From Bacteroidota bacterium (GTDB taxonomy: Bacteria; Bacteroidota; Bacteroidia; Chitinophagales; Chitinophagaceae): 5,881 bases of DNA. The DNA is taken from contig VBAU01000150.1 in assembly GCA_005883855.1 (NCBI GenBank), positions 4,915 through 10,795 of the forward strand. Reading direction: 5' to 3'. Of the stretch, positions 1-5,175 are shown piece after piece. Each line of letters starts with the position of its first letter. Position 1 is the stretch's first letter. A model generated the notes under the pieces. The model searched no databases. It saw nothing but the letters and a program-made list of their open reading frames with translations, and was not told where the DNA came from. The position numbers were made by a program, and so were the translations under genes.

Positions 1-1
1 C

Positions 2-2563
2 AAATCAGGATTTAGTTTGCTGTTCCGCACTGATGCGCTTGCAAAAAATAAATCTGGCAAACCGGCCATTATTCCGGGAGATCCGGATCATAGTGAAATG
101 ATAAGAAGACTGACGAGCCACGATCCTGACGAAAGAATGCCGTACAAACATGAACCTTTAAGTAGCGCAGAAATCAATATCCTCAAAAAATGGATCAAGC
201 AGGGAGCAAAATGGGGTGAACACTGGGCGTATGTCGCTGTAAAACCGGTTGACGTTCCCAATGTCAAGGCCTCCTGGGCAAAAAATGAAATCGATCACTT
301 TATTTATGAAAAACTGGATCAGGAAAAATTAAAACCTTCCTTAGCGGCTGATAAGCCAACCCTGCTTCGAAGGGCCAGTCTTGACCTCATCGGTATGCCC
401 GCCCCGGAAAAAATCGCAAGCCAATTTTTAAATGATAACAGAGATCAAGCCTACGAAGTCTTGGTTGATTCATTAATGGCATCAAAACACTTTGGAGAAA
501 AATGGGCAGGTATGTGGCTCGACCTCGCACGATATGCGGATACCAAAGGCTATGAAAGAGATGACAACCGAAGTATATGGCATTATCGCGATTGGCTGAT
601 CAAAGCTTTCAATGATGATAAACCTTATGACCAATTCCTCACCGAACAAATTGCCGGAGACCTTTTGCCCAATCCCACCGACGACCAGTATATCGCCACA
701 GCGTTTCACCGCAACACAATGACCAATGATGAAGGCGGGACGGACAACGAGGAGTTTAGAACGGCTGCGGTGCTTGACCGCGTCAACACAACCTGGCAAG
801 CACTCATGGGGACGACGTTTGGATGCGTTCAATGTCACAGTCATCCGTATGACCCATTCACTCATGACGAGTACTATAAATTCATGGCTTTTTTTAATGA
901 CACGCGGGATGAAGATACTTATGACGATTACCCATTACTCAGGCACTTCAACGATTCTATGCAGCAGCAACTTCATTCGCTGACTGAATGGCTGCAAGAT
1001 AATATCTCATCCCAGCGGGCAATGGAGATCAATCGTTTTTTGAGGACGTGGGAGCCTTCCATCAATTCATTGACTGCCGACCATTTTGTTAACAGCGAAT
1101 TGTCAGATACAAAATTTCTTGTTTTTCGCAACCATGCTGTTGCCAGGTTAAGACATGTTGACCTTGAAAACAAAAATTTACTCATCTATCGTTATATCTG
1201 TTGGAAAAAAAATGGTGTCTGGTCAATTCATCTCGACACACCAGATGGGCCGGTATTGAAAACGATATCACCCGACACTACTAACGACTGGAAAATTGCA
1301 GAAGTAGAATTTCCATTGAGCACTGGCATTCATGATCTTTATTTTACCTACACCAACCCTCATCTCAAAAAACAAGAAGACAACGGTCAACTGATGGATT
1401 GGTTTTGCTTCAACCAGCAATTCCCAGGCAAAGACGTCAAAGGCTATGAAAAGAATAAGAAAATATTCTGGTCATTGTTGACAGCAAAAGTTCCGACGAC
1501 ACCGATCATGATGGACAACCCCATGTCGATGCATCGGCCAACAAATGTTTTTGAACGAGGTAATTGGCTGGTCAAAGCCGATCTAGTGATGCCCGCCGTT
1601 CCCCATTCATTGAATCCCCTGCCCAAAAATGCTCCCAACAACCGTCTCGGCCTCGCCATGTGGATGACGAGCAAACAAAATCCACTAACCGCACGGACGA
1701 TGGTGAACCGGGTCTGGGAACAACTTTTTGGAACCGGCCTGGCGGAAACATTGGAAGATTTTGGCACGCAAGGCATTCCCCCAACTCATAAGGATTTACT
1801 TGACTGGCTATCCTGGAAATTCATGAATGATTACAAGTGGGACGTGAAAAAATTATTGAAAGAAGTCATGATGTCAGCAACTTATAGACAGGACTCTAAA
1901 CTTTCGCCCGAATCATTAGAAAAGGACCCGGTGAATAAATTATATGGTCGCGGCGCAAGAGTGCGATTATCTGCCGAGCAGGTGCGCGACCAGGGACTAT
2001 GTGTAAGTGGTTTGCTGAACGAAAAAATCTTTGGGCCTAGTGTATATCCTTACCAACCCAACGGCATCTGGTTATCTCCGTGGAATGGGGCGTACTGGCA
2101 AAAGAGCCAGGGTGATGATCAATACAGGAGGGCCTTGTATACATATTGGAAACGGACAGCACCGTACCCGTCAATGATGACGTTCGATGGAACCGCACGC
2201 GAAGTTTGCACCGCGCGGCGCATTCGTACGAATACACCGTTGCAAGCGCTGGTGACATTAAATGATTCGGCTTACCTTGAGATGGCGAGGTACTTTGCTT
2301 ATCGAATGCAGAGGGCGGGGGTAGATCCGAAGCAGCAAATAAGTAAGGGATATGAGATGGCATTATATAAACCGATTTCGGCCAGTAAACTCGATGTTCT
2401 GATTACTTTATATAATGAGTCGTTGAAAAGGTTCAGACAAGATAAGGATAAGGCGTGCGACATGGTTGGGCAGAATGATCAGCACAACAATCCTGAAACC
2501 GCTGCAATGGTAGTGGTGGCGAATGCAATATTAAATTTGGATGAAGTGATTACGAAGAATTGA
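2..2563 (+). CDS. PSD1-family protein (cytochrome c tail + DUF1549 + CBM6-like insert + DUF1553), 5'-partial
   Basis: The reading frame is open from the first bases of the window, so the gene starts upstream; 853 in-window codons end at TGA 2561-2563. The first ~75 residues (IIPGDPDHSEMIRRL, DERMPY, EINILKKWIKQGAKW) match the end of a planctomycete-type cytochrome c domain; its heme-binding CXXCH would lie upstream. DUF1549 follows at about 260-930, with GEKWAGMWLDLARYADTKGY, then GGTDNEEFRTAAVLDRVN and a second cytochrome-like motif CVQCH (824-838). About 1130-1430 looks like a CBM6-type carbohydrate-binding beta-sandwich (GVWSIHLD, GIHDLYFTY). DUF1553 fills about 1640-2530 (NPLTARTMVNRVWEQLFGTG, TFDGTAREVC, RIRTNTPLQALVTLND). 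The C-terminus, NLDEVITKN, is a normal family ending. The family is exported and common in Planctomycetes, Verrucomicrobia and Bacteroidota; its activity is not established, and redox-linked polysaccharide processing is inference. The family call is secure. The CBM6 call is moderate and rests on a few motif-like residues. Confidence 0.93.
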   Translation, partial: KSGFSLLFRTDALAKNKSGKPAIIPGDPDHSEMIRRLTSHDPDERMPYKHEPLSSAEINILKKWIKQGAKWGEHWAYVAVKPVDVPNVKASWAKNEIDHFIYEKLDQEKLKPSLAADKPTLLRRASLDLIGMPAPEKIASQFLNDNRDQAYEVLVDSLMASKHFGEKWAGMWLDLARYADTKGYERDDNRSIWHYRDWLIKAFNDDKPYDQFLTEQIAGDLLPNPTDDQYIATAFHRNTMTNDEGGTDNEEFRTAAVLDRVNTTWQALMGTTFGCVQCHSHPYDPFTHDEYYKFMAFFNDTRDEDTYDDYPLLRHFNDSMQQQLHSLTEWLQDNISSQRAMEINRFLRTWEPSINSLTADHFVNSELSDTKFLVFRNHAVARLRHVDLENKNLLIYRYICWKKNGVWSIHLDTPDGPVLKTISPDTTNDWKIAEVEFPLSTGIHDLYFTYTNPHLKKQEDNGQLMDWFCFNQQFPGKDVKGYEKNKKIFWSLLTAKVPTTPIMMDNPMSMHRPTNVFERGNWLVKADLVMPAVPHSLNPLPKNAPNNRLGLAMWMTSKQNPLTARTMVNRVWEQLFGTGLAETLEDFGTQGIPPTHKDLLDWLSWKFMNDYKWDVKKLLKEVMMSATYRQDSKLSPESLEKDPVNKLYGRGARVRLSAEQVRDQGLCVSGLLNEKIFGPSVYPYQPNGIWLSPWNGAYWQKSQGDDQYRRALYTYWKRTAPYPSMMTFDGTAREVCTARRIRTNTPLQALVTLNDSAYLEMARYFAYRMQRAGVDPKQQISKGYEMALYKPISASKLDVLITLYNESLKRFRQDKDKACDMVGQNDQHNNPETAAMVVVANAILNLDEVITKN

Positions 2564-2731
2564 CCCACCCCCGCCCCTCCCAAGAGGGGATGCGAACACT
2601 CTGATCCTATGACGGGGTTAGGAAGCTCGCGCGGTCCTTTGAAGATTTTAGAAGGGCTCACGCGGGAGGGCACATCCCCTCCTTGGAGGGGCGAAGTTCG
2701 GAGTGAGACGAAATTAAATAGTCGGGGTGGG
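2564..2731. repeat. GC-rich hairpin element, left copy
   Basis: This 168-bp element has terminal inverted repeats: CCCACCCC at 2564-2571 and GGGGTGGG at 2724-2731. Just inside the left end is the hairpin CCCCTC-CCAA-GAGGGG (2574-2589). Near the right end is CCCCTCC-TT-GGAGGGG (2676-2691), followed at once by the near-palindrome CGAAGTTCG (2692-2700). The two arms also match each other in inverse orientation at 18 of 21 positions (2574-2594 against 2671-2691). The middle (about 2626-2668) can form a further imperfect stem. The element therefore resembles a MITE or large REP/BIME-like unit. It directly abuts the stop codon of the PSD1 gene. No T-run follows the hairpins, so it is not a standard intrinsic terminator, although the hairpins could still affect mRNA stability or transcription. 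The match to the copy at 3198-3418 supports a repeat family. Confidence 0.8.
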
Positions 2732-2751
2732 CATTTGAACAACTAGAAAAA

Positions 2752-3246
2752 TTGAAACGACAAATAATCCCATACAATTCCTTACTTAAAGACATCGCAA
2801 AAAAGCTGCGTCAGAATATGACATTTTCGGAGGTCAAACTTTGGAATGAACTGAAAAACGGGAAAATGTTGGAGTATGATTTTGATAGACAGAGACCGAT
2901 TGGGGACTATGTTGTAGATTTTTATTGTAAAGATCTGATGTTGGCGCTTGAAGTGGATGGAGTAACTCATTTGCATGAAAGTGCGATCTTAAAAGATAAA
3001 GAAAGACAAGAGCAGCTTGAAGCGTGCGGTGTTAGATTTTTACGATTTGATGCGTTGCTGATAGTTAACAAAGTGGACAGCGTGGTGAAAGAAATTGAGA
3101 ATTGGATAATTGAATATGAGAGGAAAAATGGTGTGCCCGAATTTGTGAAGAGCAGGAGGGAGCAAATGATGAATCCGAGATCACGAAAGAGGAATAACCC
3201 ACCCCTGCCCCTCCCGGGAGGGGATGCGAACAGCCCGAGGTTCTGA
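2752..3246 (+). CDS. DUF559 endonuclease domain protein (Vsr-like, PD-(D/E)XK superfamily)
   Basis: This is a 164-residue protein starting at TTG 2752. The start is chosen because the translation from there, MKRQIIPYN, is the usual beginning of bacterial DUF559 proteins. An A-rich stretch rather than a Shine-Dalgarno sequence precedes it. The domain spans about residues 8-122. Visible hallmarks are FSEVKLWNEL (25-34), the basic FDRQRPIGDYVVDFYC (44-59) with candidate catalytic Asp56, ALEVDG (65-70) with Glu67 and Asp69, His73, and D-K-E-R (82-85) followed by GVRFLRFD (93-100). No key residue seems to be missing, so the enzyme looks intact. DUF559 proteins are related to very-short-patch repair endonucleases, but their substrate is generally unknown. 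The tail after about residue 125 is low-complexity, and residues 150-164 (PPLPLPGGDANSPRF) are encoded by the adjoining hairpin repeat. The gene is unrelated in function to its neighbours and is flanked on both sides by repeats, suggesting it travels with them. Confidence 0.88.
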   Translation: MKRQIIPYNSLLKDIAKKLRQNMTFSEVKLWNELKNGKMLEYDFDRQRPIGDYVVDFYCKDLMLALEVDGVTHLHESAILKDKERQEQLEACGVRFLRFDALLIVNKVDSVVKEIENWIIEYERKNGVPEFVKSRREQMMNPRSRKRNNPPLPLPGGDANSPRF

Positions 3247-3418
3247 CATGTTTTAGGAAACTCGCCCCTCTTTTCGAGTTGGAAGTTGAGATGTGGCTAA
3301 ATAAATGAGTCGGTTGGTAAATGAACACAGGGGTCAAAAGTAGAGCAACCCGAGAAGACGCATCCCCTCCTCGGAGGGGCGAAGTTCGGTATCTAACAAA
3401 TGAAACGACCGGGGTGGG
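3198..3418. repeat. GC-rich hairpin element, right copy
   Basis: This is a 221-bp relative of the element at 2564-2731, in the same orientation. The ends are CCCACCCC (3198-3205) and GGGGTGGG (3411-3418). The left hairpin is a perfect 16-bp palindrome, CCCCTCCCGGGAGGGG (3208-3223). The right hairpin is CCCCTCC-TC-GGAGGGG (3364-3379), followed by CGAAGTTCG (3380-3388). Against the left copy, the first 35 bases match at 32 positions (2564-2598 against 3198-3232). An internal 13-base block matches at 12 (TTAGGAA[G/A]CTCGC, 2618-2630 against 3253-3265). A 29-base right block matches at 28 (2673-2701 against 3361-3389). The arms of this copy are mutually inverted at 19 of 21 positions. The central part is about 50 bp longer than in the left copy and shows little similarity to it. 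The first 49 bases overlap the 3' end of the DUF559 gene. An antisense open frame crosses the element but looks repeat-derived. Confidence 0.8.
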
Positions 3419-3502
3419 TGGCTCGATAGCGAACAGAATCCGCATTGCTGCGCAGCGGGACAGGCTCCACGGATGGTAAATAGAATTGCTGTCGCCTGGC
3501 TC
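3419..3502. other. Short leader between repeat and DUF1501 gene, with a 10-bp palindrome
   Basis: These 84 bases hold no gene. The perfect palindrome GCTGCGCAGC lies at 3447-3456 in a GC-rich context. The hexamer TGGCTC occurs at both borders, at 3419-3424 directly after the repeat and at 3497-3502 directly before the ATG. I see no clear Bacteroidota promoter: TAGAATTG at 3481-3488 is one base from the TAnnTTTG consensus, but no matching TTTG is seen at -33. The stretch may be a further piece of repetitive DNA rather than the native upstream region of the DUF1501 gene. Confidence 0.4.
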
Positions 3503-4879
3503 ATGAAAAATATCATGACACAAAAGGAATTATATACTCAAAAATTAGTCGAAGAAGCGAATCGCGGTTGTCTTCACTTTCATACACGCCGTCATTTTCT
3601 CAAAGAAAGTGCGATGGGCCTGGGCGCATTGGCGTTGGGCTCGTTGATCGGATGTCGATCGCGAACAGACAATGCTTCGAACATCTTATTCGATCCGGCT
3701 CATCCTTTGGCGCCGAAACTCCCACCATTTCCTGGCAAGGCAAAAGCAGTGATATACCTGCACATGGCCGGCGCGCCCTCGCAGTTGGAGTTATTTGATT
3801 ACAAACCTGCGTTGATGAAATTGGATGGACAAGATTGCCCACAATCATTGCTCGAAGGAAAGCGGTTCGCATTTATTCGCGGAGTGCCAAAAATGTTGGG
3901 CCCTCAGGCAAAATTTGCGCAGCATGGCGAAAGTCGCGCCTGGGTGAGTGAGCACTTGCCACATTTTTCTACAATCGTCGACGAAGTAAGTTTCTTGAAA
4001 GCGGTAACAACCGATCAATTTAATCACGCTCCCGCGCAATTGCTGATGCATACCGGAGGGCAAAGGCTTGGGCGGCCGAGCATGGGCTCGTGGGTGACCT
4101 ATGGATTAGGGACCGAAAATCAGAATTTGCCAGGTTTTGTTGTGCTGACTTCCGGAGGAAAATTTCCTGATGCTGGTAAAAGCGTGTGGGGAAGTGGATT
4201 TTTGCCTTCGGTATACCAAGGTGTACAATGCAGGTCCGAAGGTGATCCCGTCTTGTTTATTAAAGATCCCGAAGGAATGGACCGCGACTTACGAAAGGCT
4301 TCCATTGATGCCATTAACGAGATCAACAAAAAAGAGTATGACGAATACAAAGACCCCGAAATTCTTTCACGCATTTCACAATATGAAATGGCATATCGTA
4401 TGCAGATTTCTGTGCCTGAAGTGATGAACATAAATGACGAGCCAGATTATATTCATGAAATGTATGGCACCAAACCGAATGTTGCCTGTTTTGCGAACAA
4501 TGTGTTACTGGCTAGAAAACTGGTGGAAAAAGGTGTGCGATTCGTTCAATTGTTCGATTGGGGATGGGACAGTCACGGCTCCGATGCCAACCTAGCCCTC
4601 GACATTGGGTTTATCAATAAGTGCAGGCAAGTAGATAAATCAATGACTGCATTGATCCTCGATTTGAAGCAAAGAGGTTTACTTGAACAAACATTGGTGA
4701 TATGGGGAGGAGAGTTTGGCAGAACGCCGATGCAGGAAAATCGTGAAGGCAAACAAAACATTTTTAAGGGCCGAGATCATCACACAGAAGCATTCACGAT
4801 ATGGATGGCTGGAGCGGGAATCAGGAAAGGAGGAAGTTATGGCGAAACAGACGAGATCGGGTATAGTACGATAAGCTGA
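3503..4879 (+). CDS. DUF1501 Tat lipoprotein, truncated by an in-frame TGA
   Basis: The protein belongs to the DUF1501 family, which has an alkaline phosphatase/sulfatase-like fold, and is 458 residues long up to the TGA. I chose ATG 3503 (MKNIMTQKELYTQ). ATG 3515 is equally possible, and ATG 3473 would add ten residues encoded by the leader. A twin-arginine signal TRRHFLK is followed by a hydrophobic stretch and a lipobox LIGC with Cys51, predicting a Tat-exported lipoprotein. Family motifs, numbered from 3503, are HMAGAPSQLELFDYKP, RPSMGSWVTYG (191-201), DWGWDSHGSD (352-361), GGEFGRTPM (402-410) and GRDHH (423-427); the Asp/His clusters are the likely metal-binding or active-site residues. 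The gene ends at GETDEIGYSTIS, before the conserved C-terminal segment, which continues in the same frame after the TGA. Partner function with the upstream PSD1 protein is likely from the common pairing; the substrate is unknown. Whether the truncated form is active is unclear, because the putative catalytic motifs all precede the stop. Confidence 0.9.
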   Translation: MKNIMTQKELYTQKLVEEANRGCLHFHTRRHFLKESAMGLGALALGSLIGCRSRTDNASNILFDPAHPLAPKLPPFPGKAKAVIYLHMAGAPSQLELFDYKPALMKLDGQDCPQSLLEGKRFAFIRGVPKMLGPQAKFAQHGESRAWVSEHLPHFSTIVDEVSFLKAVTTDQFNHAPAQLLMHTGGQRLGRPSMGSWVTYGLGTENQNLPGFVVLTSGGKFPDAGKSVWGSGFLPSVYQGVQCRSEGDPVLFIKDPEGMDRDLRKASIDAINEINKKEYDEYKDPEILSRISQYEMAYRMQISVPEVMNINDEPDYIHEMYGTKPNVACFANNVLLARKLVEKGVRFVQLFDWGWDSHGSDANLALDIGFINKCRQVDKSMTALILDLKQRGLLEQTLVIWGGEFGRTPMQENREGKQNIFKGRDHHTEAFTIWMAGAGIRKGGSYGETDEIGYSTIS

Positions 4880-5020
4880 AAGGTTGAGCCGTTTGACGTG
4901 CAAGCAACAATTCTGAACCAGTTGGGATTCGACCACGAAAAATTTATTTATCAATTCCAGGGCAGACCGTATAGATTAACAGATGTAAAGGGAAAAGTGA
5001 TTGATGAGATCCTGGCGTAG
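4880..5020 (+). pseudogene. C-terminal remnant of the DUF1501 gene, in frame behind the TGA
   Basis: Translation directly after TGA 4877-4879, without any frame change, gives 46 residues ending at TAG 5018-5020. They include EPFDVQATILNQLGFDHEKF, YQFQGRPYRLTDV and KVIDEILA. This is the standard C-terminus of DUF1501 proteins (HDLHATILHLLGLDHE..., GRDFRLTDV type), so the TGA interrupts what was one gene of about 505 codons. No start codon or ribosome-binding signal suggests separate translation. A point mutation, a compensated two-base indel or a sequencing error would explain the data. The tail shows no other stop or frameshift, so the change is recent, artefactual or tolerated. Confidence 0.85.
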
Positions 5021-5046
5021 TTTTTTTGTGCTGAGTTGGAACAGTG

Positions 5047-5110
5047 GATATTGGGATATTTGGATATTGAGATATTAAGATATTGGGATATTTGGATATT
5101 GAGATATTAA
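5047..5110. repeat. Nested tandem repeat: eight GATATTNN units forming two identical 32-bp copies
   Basis: Eight consecutive 8-bp units begin with GATATT and differ only in the last two bases, in the order GG, TG, GA, AA, GG, TG, GA, AA. The first four units (5047-5078) are therefore repeated exactly as the second four (5079-5110), giving a 32-bp tandem duplication built on an 8-bp period. The tract lies 26 bp after the end of the DUF1501 remnant and 65 bp before the next gene. All eight units keep the same six-base core. The function is unknown; possibilities are replication slippage or an array of binding sites. Confidence 0.95.
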
Positions 5111-5130
5111 TTATTGCTAGTGCTCAAGGA

Positions 5131-5151
5131 TCAATGTTCAATTTTCAATTA
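5131..5151. repeat. Short 7-bp tandem repeat (three TCAATNN units)
   Basis: TCAATGT, TCAATTT and TCAATTA follow each other without gaps, 24 bp before the start of the TIM-barrel gene. It is a second, independent microrepeat in the same intergenic spacer. The tract is AT-rich and could be part of the promoter region, but no clear -33/-7 pair is visible. Confidence 0.6.
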
Positions 5152-5175
5152 GAAGTCATCAGTAAAAACTAAATC

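Larger units (their letters stand above)
2564..3418. mobile_element. Putative composite unit: DUF559 nuclease gene between two direct hairpin repeats
   Basis: Two copies of the same repeat family in the same orientation frame a single nuclease gene, making an 855-bp block between the PSD1 and DUF1501 genes. These two genes are usually close neighbours, so the block looks like an insertion. It encodes no recognisable transposase or integrase; the only candidate enzyme is the DUF559 protein, which belongs to the PD-(D/E)XK/Vsr-like nucleases. Vsr-like folds are known among some homing endonucleases, which makes nuclease-assisted spread conceivable. I found no convincing target-site duplication at the outer borders. 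The repeats and gene are seen directly; mobility is inference. Confidence 0.4.

Noticed and set aside
2574..2589. Left hairpin as an intrinsic terminator of the PSD1 gene
   Set aside because: The stem is followed by ATGCGAAC rather than a T-run, and the same hairpin recurs as part of a repeat family.
2556..2740. Target-site duplication around the left repeat (TTGA before, TTTGA after)
   Set aside because: The second copy is three bases away from the element border and only four bases match exactly; too weak.
2479..2742. Antisense 87-codon open frame over the left repeat
   Set aside because: It consists of repeat sequence plus the antisense of the PSD1 3' end; no coding signature.
2564..3418. 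CRISPR-like or toxin-antitoxin organisation
   Set aside because: Only two long copies exist, with a gene between them; there is no regular spacer array and no second small gene.
3419..3502. TGGCTC at both ends of the leader as an insertion footprint
   Set aside because: A six-base match without other element features can arise by chance; kept only as a note.
3065..3523. Antisense 152-codon open frame across the DUF559 3' end and right repeat
   Set aside because: It is antisense to a real gene and to the hairpin repeat; its SPLRGGD and PLPGGAG stretches are the repeat read backwards, and it has no family features.
4877..4879. TGA as selenocysteine or a reassigned codon
   Set aside because: DUF1501 is not a known selenoprotein family, no obvious SECIS-like hairpin follows, and the PSD1 and DUF559 genes end normally at TGA.
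5018..5030. T-run after the DUF1501 remnant as a terminator
   Set aside because: Seven Ts follow TAG, but I see no stable stem directly upstream.
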